64,000 nt of DNA, taken from NCBI GenBank assembly GCA_001013295.1, contig LAZY01000043.1, positions 1 to 64,000 on the forward strand, given 5' to 3'. Below, piece after piece: positions 27,300 to 36,278 of this stretch (positions are counted from its first letter, which is position 1; each line of letters starts with the position of its first letter). The notes under the pieces were generated by a model. It saw only the letters and a list, made by a program, of their open reading frames with translations, was not told the DNA's origin and did not search any database. The position numbers and the translations under genes are program-made. The DNA is from Chryseobacterium indologenes. GTDB lineage: Bacteria; Bacteroidota; Bacteroidia; Flavobacteriales; Weeksellaceae.

Positions 27300-28519
27300 T
27301 AATTGTTTTCTTCTTCTTCGTTATCAAAATACTCGAAAAGGAAATCGTTGTATGGAAATCTTGAGATGTGAATTTTCATCACTTCATCATAGATCATTTT
27401 TTTCATTTCCGGGAAGTTTTCCTTCGTCAGCGCAGAAATGAAAACCGTTGGATATTTGGATTTCGCCATCCATGTTTTTTTCCATTCTTCAAGGGAAACG
27501 TTCTTGCGGGTAGAAGGGGTAAGATCGTCATCGTCTTTTTTCTCATAGCTGAAATCATCGATTTTGTTGAAAACCATGATCATCGGCTTCTGATGAGCAT
27601 TGATCTCCATCAGGATATGATTTACAGATTCGATGTGGTCCTCAAAACTTTCGTGAGAAATATCCACCACGTGAATCAAAAGGTCTGCTTCACGAACTTC
27701 GTCCAGCGTAGATTTAAATGATTCAACCAACTGGGTAGGCAGTTTTCTGATAAATCCTACCGTATCGGTAAGCAGGAACGGCAAATTTCCGATCACTACT
27801 TTTCTTACGGTAGTATCCAGGGTGGCAAACAGTTTATTTTCTGCAAAGACTTCAGATTTTGAAATGGAGTTCATCAGGGTAGATTTTCCAACGTTGGTAT
27901 ATCCTACCAAAGCTGCACGCACCACTTTTCCACGGTTATTACGCTGAGTCGCCATCTGCTTGTCGATCGTCTTCAGCTTGTCTTTCAGTAAACTGATCCT
28001 GTCACGGATAATACGACGGTCGGTTTCAATTTCCGTTTCCCCGGGACCTCTCATCCCGATTCCCCCTTTCTGACGCTCAAGGTGGGTCCACATCCTTGTC
28101 AATCTTGGTAAAAGATACTGATACTGTGCCAGCTCCACCTGAGTCCTTGCATAAGAAGTCTGGGCTCTCTGGGCAAAAATATCAAGAATAAGGTTGGTAC
28201 GATCCAAAATCTTCACTTCCATTTCTCTCTCGAGATTTTTAAGTTGTGAAGGAGAAAGTTCGTCGTCAAAAATAACGGTTCCTATCTCATTTTCTTTTAC
28301 ATACTCTTTTATCTCAATAGCTTTTCCACTTCCAATAAAGGTTTTGGAATCAGGCTGGGTTAATTTTTGGGTAAAGCGCTTTTCTACGGTTGCGCCTGCT
28401 GTGAAAGCCAAAAACTCAAGTTCATCTAAATACTCCGTTAGTTTTTCTTCATCCTGGTTCTGCGTGATAACACCTACCAGGACTGCTTTCTCATAATGAT
28501 GTTCTTTCTTTTCTAACAT
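27299..28519 (-). CDS. hflX: GTPase HflX
   Basis: Ribosome-associated GTPase that splits stalled 70S ribosomes. The N-terminal HflX domain (residues 1-190) includes the Gly-rich GGIGMRGPGETEIETDRR linker. The G domain has G1 GYTNVGKST, a LFATLDTT switch region, G3 DTVGF and G4 NKID. The 406 residues are full length. An internal acidic insert (KKDDDDLTPSTRK) lies near the C-terminal side of the G domain. It is the first gene of a long minus-strand series. Confidence 0.95.
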   Translation of the reverse strand: MLEKKEHHYEKAVLVGVITQNQDEEKLTEYLDELEFLAFTAGATVEKRFTQKLTQPDSKTFIGSGKAIEIKEYVKENEIGTVIFDDELSPSQLKNLEREMEVKILDRTNLILDIFAQRAQTSYARTQVELAQYQYLLPRLTRMWTHLERQKGGIGMRGPGETEIETDRRIIRDRISLLKDKLKTIDKQMATQRNNRGKVVRAALVGYTNVGKSTLMNSISKSEVFAENKLFATLDTTVRKVVIGNLPFLLTDTVGFIRKLPTQLVESFKSTLDEVREADLLIHVVDISHESFEDHIESVNHILMEINAHQKPMIMVFNKIDDFSYEKKDDDDLTPSTRKNVSLEEWKKTWMAKSKYPTVFISALTKENFPEMKKMIYDEVMKIHISRFPYNDFLFEYFDNEEEENN

Positions 28520-28713
28520 TAAGTTCTGTCTATGTTTATGATTTTTACAAGATAATATTTTTCAGAAAAAAAACAAAATCAAATTTTATTTAATAACATA
28601 TTTTAATATAAATTTAAGTTTGACTCTGGTATGTTTTGTAAAAAATCAATAACTTTATATAATAATTTTCTGATTTTTAAATATTTAAATTAAAAATTAA
28701 CATCCAGAAGATC

Positions 28714-29421
28714 ATGATTTCCCATATTAGATGTATGATTATTGATGATGATGAACTGGACCGGCTGGTTCTTCAGCATTATATCAAACCGTACGGCAAT
28801 ATAGAAATTGTCGGTTCCTTCGATTCAGCAGAAAAGGCAATTTCCTGTCTTCACCTTCCTGTTGATCGCCTTATCACGGAAACCAATTTAAAAGGCATGA
28901 GCGGGCTTGAATTCCGAAAGAAGGCCCATAAGATCCCGGCCTGTATTTTTATCAGCTCCCATCCGGAACTGGCAGCCGGAGTCTTTGAAATGAACGCTTT
29001 GGATTTTATCACCAAACCTCTTACTTCGGAACGCTTCCATTATTCGATGCAGAAACTTTTCACCTTTTTTGAAATGAAAGAAAAATGTGAATGCTATGAT
29101 GCCATGATAGGAGAAAGCTCCATTACCATAAAAGAAGGTGGCCATATTTCCAAGATCAGCATGAAAGACATTTTGTATCTGGAAGCTTTAAAAGACTATA
29201 CCCGCATCATCACTCTTGAAAAAAAGCACTGCATTCTAAATTCTCTGGGCAATATTCTTCAAAAAAATACTTTTGATTCTTTTGTAAGAATCCATCGGAG
29301 CTATGCGGTTCCCCGCCATCTCATTCGGGGGAAAAACTGCCACGAAATAGAACTTGCCCATCATATCAGGCTTCCTATCGGCAGAACCTATAAGGATAAC
29401 CTCTCCTTCTTTAAGCCTTAA
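28714..29421 (+). CDS. LytTR-type response regulator with Glu at the phospho-acceptor site
   Basis: A 235-residue DNA-binding regulator: receiver domain (residues 1-118) and LytTR domain (about 130-235). The acidic pocket D11/D12 and the conserved Lys101 are present. The segment aligned with DLIFLDINMPGMSGLE reads DRLITETNLKGMSGLE, so Glu56 replaces the phosphorylated Asp. The LytTR part has typical IKEGGHISKISMKDILYLEALKDY and FVRIHRSYAV motifs. No histidine kinase is adjacent. A TAAGTTTG box at 28615-28622 may be its -10, giving a leader of about 85 bases. Confidence 0.88.
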   Translation: MISHIRCMIIDDDELDRLVLQHYIKPYGNIEIVGSFDSAEKAISCLHLPVDRLITETNLKGMSGLEFRKKAHKIPACIFISSHPELAAGVFEMNALDFITKPLTSERFHYSMQKLFTFFEMKEKCECYDAMIGESSITIKEGGHISKISMKDILYLEALKDYTRIITLEKKHCILNSLGNILQKNTFDSFVRIHRSYAVPRHLIRGKNCHEIELAHHIRLPIGRTYKDNLSFFKP

Positions 29422-29748
29422 AAAACAGTAGCCCACTCAGAAATTCACAAAAATGTTATTCGTCGATTATTTCTGCCGTTGGTCTATTTTTTTATCATCT
29501 CTTTCTGACAGGTTGTAATTTAGTCTTCCCAAAATCAACTCTGATAAAAATTAATAACTCAAAAACATCTCAACAACAGGCAGTCCGTAAATACGGTTAA
29601 TTCTAGGAACACAAATTTTAATGCCCTTAGACCGAAATGGCAACTCTGAGAGAAATATAAGAATTTCTAAAAACTGATAGCCAAACTAGATTTTTCAATC
29701 AAAAAGAAAGTCCGCTACGATGCGGACTTTTTATATCGGAGCCTGAGA
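29422..29748. other. Intergenic region between convergent genes
   Basis: 327 bases between the LytTR regulator and the META-domain gene. Apart from the shared terminator near its right end I see no ORF, repeat or promoter that I can support. Confidence 0.5.
29704..29736. terminator. Bidirectional terminator between convergent genes
   Basis: AAGTCCGC and GCGGACTT form a perfect eight-base stem around TACGAT. T runs lie on both sides (plus strand TTTTTA, minus strand TTTCTTTTT). It can serve both the LytTR gene and the META gene. Confidence 0.85.
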
Positions 29749-30183
29749 TCAGTCCCAGTCTGCAGCCACAAATTTTATTGAATTCCCATTACCATCTGAC
29801 AAAGTCAGAAAATGTCCTTCTATGGAATAGGTAGTCATCGTTTCTATTTTTTTCTGAAAAGCCGTTTCCAGATTCATATCCTGACAAGCTTTCATTGTGC
29901 TTATCCCTTTTGATATTTTTACTTTTCCTCCTTTTTTAAATTCTGAAGAAAAAGACATCCTGTTGCAGCCCATGTATGCGCTTGCCTGAATTTTTCCTTT
30001 TTCCATGTGGGATGTTAGGTTGAATTCCGCCTTATTTGCCATTAGCTGATCTTTGGTAAAACCGTCAAAAGACACCATCATCCACTGTCTTTGTAAGTAA
30101 GGATTTTTCTCCGGTACTGCAGTACAATTCCAGACAAGGCCTAAAAACAAAACCGTAAAAAGTGGTAAAAGCATTTTTTTCAT
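29749..30183 (-). CDS. META domain-containing protein
   Basis: Small exported protein with a META/HslJ-type domain. The N-terminus is hydrophobic (MKKMLLPLFTVLFLGLVWNC); the Cys could be lipidated, but Asn at -1 is atypical for a lipobox. The domain begins LQRQWMMVSFDG and contains the characteristic YMGCNRMSF and MKACQDMNLE. HslJ relatives are linked to heat and novobiocin tolerance. ATG 30183 opens the signal sequence; another ATG four codons upstream is possible. Confidence 0.82.
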   Translation of the reverse strand: MKKMLLPLFTVLFLGLVWNCTAVPEKNPYLQRQWMMVSFDGFTKDQLMANKAEFNLTSHMEKGKIQASAYMGCNRMSFSSEFKKGGKVKISKGISTMKACQDMNLETAFQKKIETMTTYSIEGHFLTLSDGNGNSIKFVAADWD

Positions 30184-30269
30184 GCGGATTATCATTCCAT
30201 TTTCATACCAATCCGGGATAGAATCTCGTAAAAATTAGTAAATTAGCGACACAAAAATTATTTTATAAA

Positions 30270-32477
30270 ATGAAAAGACTATTTCTACTATTCACTTTCT
30301 TGCTGGGCTTTGCTCAGATGAGGGCGGATGAGGGGATGTGGCTGCTTATGCTTATCAAAAGACTTAACGGTGTTGATATGCAAAAAGAGGGTCTTCACCT
30401 GACGCCTGAGGAAATTTATTCTGTGAACAATTCAAGTATGAAAGATGCTATCGTAAGCTTCGGTGGTTTCTGTACGGGTGAAATTGTTTCTGATAAAGGA
30501 CTTTTATTTACCAACCACCACTGTGGTTACGGAGCTGTAGCTGCTGCTTCTACTCCTGAAAAAGATTATTTGAAGAACGGTTTCTGGGCAATGAAACAGA
30601 AAGACGAATTCAATGCAAAGGATCTTTACGTAAGATTCCTGGTAAGAATGGATGATGCGACTAAAAGAATCACATCCAAACTGAACAACAATATGACCGG
30701 CGCTGAGAGAAAGGCTATTATTGATGCTGAAACAAAAGCGATCCAGACAGAAAATTCTGAGAACGGGAAATATACAGTAGTTGTAAAGGATTTCTTCAAC
30801 GGAAACGAATTCTATTATTTCGTATACCAGGATTATAAAGATGTAAGATTAGTAGGTGCTCCTCCTTCCTCATTAGGAAAATTCGGTGGTGATACTGATA
30901 ACTGGGAGTGGCCAAGACATACTGCAGACTTCACGGTTTTCAGAGTCTATGCTGATGCTGCAGGAAACCCAGCGGAATACTCTCCAAGCAACGTTCCTTT
31001 GACGCCGAAGCACTCACTTCCGGTTTCTCTTAAGGGAATTAAGCCAGGTGATTTCTCAATGATCATGGGTTACCCGGGAAGAACAAACCGTTATCTGACT
31101 TCTTACGGAATTCAGCAGATGGTAAACAAAGACTATCCGGCATGGGTTGAAGCTTCTAAAGTAGCCATGGATGTTATGAAAAAATACATGGACAAGGATA
31201 AAGCAACTCAACTTAATTATGCTTCTCAATATGCTTCAGTAGCTAACTACTGGAAAAACAGACAGGGAACTATCGATGCAGTAGAGAAAAACGGTACGAT
31301 TGCTGACAAGCAAAAGATCGAAGATATCTACAGAAAATGGTCTATCCAGGCTGGAAACGAAGAATATGACGGTATTCTGGGAGATATAGAGGCTTATTAC
31401 AAGCAGGTATCTGAAAGAAATGTTGAAAGAAACTATGCAACACAGTTCTCAAGAAATGCAAAATATATTTCTCTTGCTCAAAAGGTAGGTTCTGTTCTTA
31501 AAGCTTATGCTGCCCAGGATATGCAGGGAAGATTGGCTATGAAGGCTAAAACTGAAGCGGCTATTAAAGAAGCTTATGAAAACTTCAATCCATCTTTAGA
31601 GGGAGAAATGCTTGCTGCTATGACAAGTCTTTACCAATCAAGAGTTAAAAACGCAGAAGTTGCTTCTGCTACGATTTTAGGTTTAGATGCTAAAACGGTT
31701 TCAAACCTTGCTTACTCTTCAATTTTTGCCAACAAAACTTCTGCAACGAACTTCCTATTGAATCCGGATGCATTGAAACTTGATGCTGATCCACTTTGGA
31801 AAGCAGCTAACGGAATTACTGCTGATCAAAAGATAAGCAATGAAAGATTTGTGAAAGTGGATGACAATTTTGCAAAAAACAACCGTCTTTTCTTAGCAGG
31901 TCTGATGAAGGCAATGCCTGAGAAGAAATTCTACCCGGATGCTAACTCTACAATGAGATTAACTTACGGTACTGTAGATAAACTTCCTATCAGAAATGAC
32001 AGAAACTATTTCGGGGTTACAGACAACTATTACACTGATATGACCGGTCTTGTTGGAAAATACAAGAAAGGGGATGAAGAATTTGATCTTCCACAAAGAG
32101 TGATCGATCTTTACAACCTTAAAGATTTCGGACAGTATGCTGATGCTAAAGGATATATGCCTGTCAACTTCCTTTCCAACAACGACATTACAGGAGGTAA
32201 CTCTGGTTCTCCGGTAATTGATGGAGACGGAAACCTTATCGGTATTGCTTTCGACGGAAACAGTGAAGCACTAAGCGGTGATATTGTATTCGAATCTGAA
32301 TGGCAGAAAACCATCAACGTAGATGTTCGTTTCGTTCTTTGGACCATCGATAAATATGCTGGTGCAAGAAGATTAGTTGACGAATTGAAGCTTGTAAGAG
32401 ACGCAAACACTCCTGCTGATACTAAAACTAAAAACTCAGGAACGACTACAACTCCTAAGAAAATAAAGAAAAAATAA
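30270..32477 (+). CDS. S46 family dipeptidyl-peptidase (DPP7-type)
   Basis: Exported serine dipeptidyl-peptidase that removes dipeptides from oligopeptides taken into the periplasm. A signal peptide (ending GFAQM or MRAD) precedes the trypsin-like core, with FTNHHCGYGA (catalytic His84), NWEWPRHTADF (Asp) and TGGNSGSPV (Ser645). In the family the residue 18 places after Ser selects P1: Gly in DPP7, Arg in DPP11. Here it is Gly663, favouring hydrophobic P1 residues. The 735 residues end in a Thr/Lys-rich tail. A terminator follows 20 bases after the stop. Confidence 0.94.
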   Translation: MKRLFLLFTFLLGFAQMRADEGMWLLMLIKRLNGVDMQKEGLHLTPEEIYSVNNSSMKDAIVSFGGFCTGEIVSDKGLLFTNHHCGYGAVAAASTPEKDYLKNGFWAMKQKDEFNAKDLYVRFLVRMDDATKRITSKLNNNMTGAERKAIIDAETKAIQTENSENGKYTVVVKDFFNGNEFYYFVYQDYKDVRLVGAPPSSLGKFGGDTDNWEWPRHTADFTVFRVYADAAGNPAEYSPSNVPLTPKHSLPVSLKGIKPGDFSMIMGYPGRTNRYLTSYGIQQMVNKDYPAWVEASKVAMDVMKKYMDKDKATQLNYASQYASVANYWKNRQGTIDAVEKNGTIADKQKIEDIYRKWSIQAGNEEYDGILGDIEAYYKQVSERNVERNYATQFSRNAKYISLAQKVGSVLKAYAAQDMQGRLAMKAKTEAAIKEAYENFNPSLEGEMLAAMTSLYQSRVKNAEVASATILGLDAKTVSNLAYSSIFANKTSATNFLLNPDALKLDADPLWKAANGITADQKISNERFVKVDDNFAKNNRLFLAGLMKAMPEKKFYPDANSTMRLTYGTVDKLPIRNDRNYFGVTDNYYTDMTGLVGKYKKGDEEFDLPQRVIDLYNLKDFGQYADAKGYMPVNFLSNNDITGGNSGSPVIDGDGNLIGIAFDGNSEALSGDIVFESEWQKTINVDVRFVLWTIDKYAGARRLVDELKLVRDANTPADTKTKNSGTTTTPKKIKKK

Positions 32478-32494
32478 TCTGATCTGATTTATTT

Positions 32495-32536
32495 TTGAAA
32501 ACCGTGAAATTAATTTTCACGGTTTTTTTATTTTTA
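32495..32536 (+). terminator. S46 peptidase terminator
   Basis: AAAACCGTGAAA pairs with TTTCACGGTTTT around a short TTAAT loop and is followed by a run of T. It ends directly at the ATG of the next reading frame (32537). Confidence 0.88.
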
Positions 32537-33031
32537 ATGATTAAAATATCAGTCATGAATCCTAAACCTATAAAATTCACCGCCATCATTAAACAAAATG
32601 GAGAAATGAACGCTGCTTATGTAGAATTTCCCTTCTCCGCAGAAGATATGTTCGGCAAAAAAGGACAGGTAAAAATAAAGGCTAGCTTTGACGATAAGGC
32701 TGAATACCGTGGAAGTCTTGTCAAAATGAAATCGGATTGTCATATTTTAGGACTGACTCAGGAAGTCAGAAAACAACTCGGAAAGACTTTTGGAGATGAG
32801 GTTTCCGTTTCTCTTATTGAAGATAAGGAATAGCGCATCGTTGAAATTGCAAAGGATATTACTTTGGTCTTTAATGAGAATCCGGAAGCAAAAATATTAT
32901 TTGATAAGATGAGCTACACCCACAAAAAAGAATACATCCGCTGGATTGAAGAAGCCAAGAAGCCTGAAACGAGAGAGAATAGAAAGGTGAAAATGATTCA
33001 GATGATTCTGGATGGGAAAAGGGGAATATAA
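32537..33031 (+). pseudogene. DUF1905-YdeI/OmdA gene interrupted by one in-frame TAG
   Basis: Residues before the stop (KFTAIIKQNGEMNAAYVEFPF, then GQVKIKASFDDKAEYRGSLVKM) form a DUF1905 beta-barrel domain. It stops at TAG 32831-32833. Reading on in the same frame for 65 codons gives RIVEIAKDITLVFNENPEA, then YTHKKEYIRWIEEAKKPETR and KVKMIQMILDGKRGI, a clear YdeI/OmdA (bacteriocin-protection) domain ending at TAA 33029-33031. The two domains are normally one protein of about 160 residues. No frameshift is needed; one base change explains the break. The start may be ATG 32537 or 32555. Confidence 0.85.
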
Positions 33032-33062
33032 TATTTCCTGAACTGTTAATAAATAATGGGGC

Positions 33063-33803
33063 TTATTTTTTAATTTCAGTTGTAATAGCATCCATCAAAT
33101 CTTTTTTCTGTATTACAGAAGGATTGCCTCTTTCTGAGGCTGTAACAGCAGCGCGGCGTATAGCACTCACAATCTGACCACCTGTTACAGCAAAATTTTC
33201 AGACAGTTCTGCTAAAAAATCAGTATCCTGTAAAGCTTCATTCACTCGATTAAATTCCAGATATTGTTTCCAGAGCAACAATCTTTCCTGTACATTGGGT
33301 TTCACAAAGACAATCGTTTTGTAATCTTTATCATAAAATGTATTACCTTCCTGGCTTTCTCCATTAATAATAAACAATATGACTCCTTGATAATCTTTAA
33401 TTTTTTCAATAAGAAATTCTGAAATTTCAGCATCATGGTTTCTGAATAAAAGGTAAGGTTCATGAAGTACAATAATCCATGCATTTTCTTTTGCTTTAAT
33501 GAAAAAATCATTTAAATAATTCTTCATTTCACCAGGATTGTATAACGGTAGTTTCGGTGCATTTATTCTATAGACAACCTGTTTCAAAATCTTACCTAAT
33601 AGACTCCCCGTGGTCGTTTTCCCCGTACCTAAAGGCCCATAGAAGGTTGCCCTATTAATTAACCAACTTAATATATCATTCTTTATCTGAATGATGTTTT
33701 CCTTAGTCTTGGAATTCAGAATAAGTTCATCCCAACCTAAATTGGTAAAAATCTTTTCAACAGGAAAATCATTTCCATCTGCGAATTGTGAACTTTCAGT
33801 CAT
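33063..33803 (-). CDS. Small AAA-family ATPase with altered Walker B
   Basis: Stand-alone AAA ATPase of 246 residues. Walker A GPLGTGKT is at residues 56-63. The Walker B strand reads AWIIVLHEPYLLF, so the usual Asp before the catalytic Glu is His114; Glu115 is kept. A sensor-1-type Asn is in LFIING. The small lid domain has the AAA-typical NFAVTGGQIVSAIRRAAVTA. No N-terminal partner domain is present. The function is unknown; it may pair with the small gene upstream (33918-34199). Confidence 0.78.
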   Translation of the reverse strand: MTESSQFADGNDFPVEKIFTNLGWDELILNSKTKENIIQIKNDILSWLINRATFYGPLGTGKTTTGSLLGKILKQVVYRINAPKLPLYNPGEMKNYLNDFFIKAKENAWIIVLHEPYLLFRNHDAEISEFLIEKIKDYQGVILFIINGESQEGNTFYDKDYKTIVFVKPNVQERLLLWKQYLEFNRVNEALQDTDFLAELSENFAVTGGQIVSAIRRAAVTASERGNPSVIQKKDLMDAITTEIKK

Positions 33804-33917
33804 ATTGAAGTATTTGGTTTTCTAAGAACTGTATATTCTTATTTCAACAGTTAAAAAACAAATATAGAAAGATAAGTGTATAACATTACTACCAAAAAAA
33901 AGTAAGCAAATCCTTTT

Positions 33918-34199
33918 TTATATCTTTAATTTACCTTCCAGATACTGATCACTACCTCCATTTGTAACGGTTATAAAACCTTTGTAATGAGTCACTTTTA
34001 TTCCTAAATCATTTTTTACCTCCTTAAAATAATCTGTTTCTTTTCTATTATCTTTCACCACATCAACAATCCACTGAAAAACAGCCGATTGCCCTGTTTT
34101 ATTCTCAAATAACAAAGCATTTAATCTATTGATTTTTATATCTATAACGGTACTTTCATTTCCTACAAAGTCTTTATTTAATACAGTAAAATATTCCAT
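33918..34199 (-). CDS. Hypothetical 93-residue protein
   Basis: Not recognised. No signal peptide or transmembrane segment is seen. The sequence is a mix of short strands and a central helix (SAVFQWIVDVVKDNRKETDYFKEV). It lies 114 bases upstream of the small AAA ATPase gene on the same strand, in an A/T-rich stretch. Co-transcription is possible but not shown. Confidence 0.5.
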   Translation of the reverse strand: MEYFTVLNKDFVGNESTVIDIKINRLNALLFENKTGQSAVFQWIVDVVKDNRKETDYFKEVKNDLGIKVTHYKGFITVTNGGSDQYLEGKLKI

Positions 34200-34404
34200 A
34201 ATTTTAAAGGTTGATATTTTGAATTTCTTTTGATATAATCGGAGAAAAGCCTTCTTTTATTTGGGTAAATATCTTTTTCTATGACGACAAAACGTGACGC
34301 ATCATATACTTCCATAAAAAAATATTTTACTTTTTTGTCAGGATTTAAAAAAGGCTTCGACTATAGTTTCAACTACCAGTTATAACTATAAAAAAATAAC
34401 TTTT

Positions 34405-35628
34405 ATGAAAAAGACTTTTTTAAAAATCACAACAGCTATGGCAGGGATCATGGCAACATTTGCTCTTTCATCATGCAGCGATTCAGACAATGGAATGATG
34501 GATATGTCCTTTCAAAGAACGATTACCTTTGAAAATGTTGTTACTCCTAAAGATTTTGTGCAAAGCGGAAGCTTTCAGGGAACAGGAACTCCTCCGGTCA
34601 TTATGCCCGGGCAGTCTGTATCATTCAAGTTCAGTGCAGGAAAAACCCAGGCTCTTATGTTTGCCACCATGTATGGCGCTTCAAAAGATTGGTTCTTTGC
34701 CTCTCAACAGCCAGGCATCAAGCTCTTCGACTCCAATGGAAATGCCATCACAGGTGATATTTCTTCAAGCGTGTTATTATGGGACAACGGAACGAAGGAC
34801 AACATGACCGGACAACCTGAGAGCAAGCCTATCATGCAGGTTCCTAATGTCAATGCTTCACAATTGATGAAGCTTACTCTTACCTATAATGATGCAACTT
34901 CCGAATTTACTCTGACTATTATGAACACTTCCGGCGGAACAACTAATGAAACCCCTTTTTCTCCCGGGGTATGGGCCGTTTCCAACTATAATGGTACTCA
35001 ATTACTGAACAGCACTCCATTCTTTACGCCTAATGCTTTATCAAATCCTGAAATCACAGATATTGCCCAAATGGGAAATATTGATAAAATGAAAGTAAAA
35101 CTTATAGCCAATACAGGAATTATGACAGGGCTCTCTCCTGCATTGGTAGTCGTTTATCGCGGGGATAAAAATCCGATCTATGAATTGGGAAAAACAGATA
35201 CCGGAATGGGATTGAAAGAAATTGCCCAGTTTGGTAATGTAACGAAACTTCAGAACAGCCTGAAATCGTTACCGAATGTGAAAGGTGTATATGTTGCGGG
35301 CAATGCACCTGTGCCACCAGGAAGTAAGGTAATGACAAATTTCAATGCTGATCCCGGAGACAAGATTGTCTACGCAACCATGTTTGGCTTTTCAAATGAC
35401 TGGTTCTATGCCAATGAGCAAGGTATCGAGGCAAATGTAAAAGGGGATCTTACTTCAAAAACTTCCCTATTCGATTCCGGGACGGGAGTAGACCAATATC
35501 CTGGAGCAGGAAATCACCAGGCCTTATTTGGAGGTACTCCACAAAGTGAAAGTATGCCTGTTTCTAAAGTTGGAACACAATATCCGGTTCCTGCTGTACA
35601 GAATGTCATCAAAGTGACTGTAAACTGA
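34405..35628 (+). CDS. Spondin-domain lipoprotein
   Basis: A 407-residue exported lipoprotein (lipobox LSSC, then SDSDNG). It carries two Spondin_N-like units. The first starts TITFENVVTPKDFVQSGSF and includes MFATMYGASKDWFFAS. The second has FNADPGDKIVYATMFGFSNDWFYAN. The repeated ATMxGxSxDWFxA signature shows the duplication directly. In animals spondin domains occur in matrix proteins; the bacterial role is unknown. A strong terminator follows. Confidence 0.88.
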   Translation: MKKTFLKITTAMAGIMATFALSSCSDSDNGMMDMSFQRTITFENVVTPKDFVQSGSFQGTGTPPVIMPGQSVSFKFSAGKTQALMFATMYGASKDWFFASQQPGIKLFDSNGNAITGDISSSVLLWDNGTKDNMTGQPESKPIMQVPNVNASQLMKLTLTYNDATSEFTLTIMNTSGGTTNETPFSPGVWAVSNYNGTQLLNSTPFFTPNALSNPEITDIAQMGNIDKMKVKLIANTGIMTGLSPALVVVYRGDKNPIYELGKTDTGMGLKEIAQFGNVTKLQNSLKSLPNVKGVYVAGNAPVPPGSKVMTNFNADPGDKIVYATMFGFSNDWFYANEQGIEANVKGDLTSKTSLFDSGTGVDQYPGAGNHQALFGGTPQSESMPVSKVGTQYPVPAVQNVIKVTVN

Positions 35629-35649
35629 TAACATCATCCTGATTTTAAT

Positions 35650-35692
35650 TGAAATCGCCCGGGCAGGAACTGCCCGGGCGATTGATTTTTCA
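35650..35692 (+). terminator. Terminator after the spondin-domain gene
   Basis: A 14-base perfect stem (AATCGCCCGGGCAG with CTGCCCGGGCGATT) around GAA, followed by GATTTTT. It is the most GC-rich hairpin in the window. Confidence 0.9.
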
Positions 35693-35746
35693 AAAAGATC
35701 TTGATGTTAATTCTCAGTAGCCTCTACTTTCTTTCGTAATTAAAAA

Positions 35747-36148
35747 TCATAGTTTTCCCAATTTCTGTAATTTATAATAAGAGTAAATATGAGCAGGAAA
35801 GAAAGCCAAAAATAGCCCACCCCACAAATAAAATTCCTTGAACATGAAGCTGCAGATGATTAAAATATAAACGATGAACGGAGCTGCAAAATAATAAACC
35901 CTTCCGTTTCTCTTACTAACCCAATAGAGCAATGATGAAAGATAAAGAACCGAAAAATTGGCAATGTACGACATAGATACCAGAACTCTTCCTCCCTGTC
36001 CGAGATCAACTCCTCTATATTGAAATTCTTCGCAAATCTGCAAAATAAACACGCCTAAAAAATAGCTTAAAAGATGAATTCCAAAGACATTATGGCTTCG
36101 GACCAGCAGAACGATCAGTATAATCGTAATAATAAATAATACAGTCAT
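35747..36148 (-). CDS. Hypothetical membrane protein
   Basis: A 133-residue protein with about four transmembrane helices (MTVLFIITIILIVLLV, HLLSYFLGVFILQI, a helix around SVLYLSSLLYWV, and IVYILIICSFMF). No family is recognised. It is a single gene between the spondin gene terminator and a divergent gene. Confidence 0.6.
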   Translation of the reverse strand: MTVLFIITIILIVLLVRSHNVFGIHLLSYFLGVFILQICEEFQYRGVDLGQGGRVLVSMSYIANFSVLYLSSLLYWVSKRNGRVYYFAAPFIVYILIICSFMFKEFYLWGGLFLAFFPAHIYSYYKLQKLGKL

Positions 36149-36278
36149 GGTTTTAGTTTAAAAAAATCAAAAATTTGCTATTTCCGAACTTTGATTTTAG
36201 AGTTGCTGAAAATACTGATAAAAGGTGTAATTTTAGTTTTTTATTTTCAACATAAAAGATTGAAAACACAAGATTAAA

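Noticed and set aside
34360..34390. TATAGTT...AACTATA palindrome before the spondin-domain gene
   Set aside because: The arms are short and A/T-only; this is expected by chance in such DNA and no T run follows.
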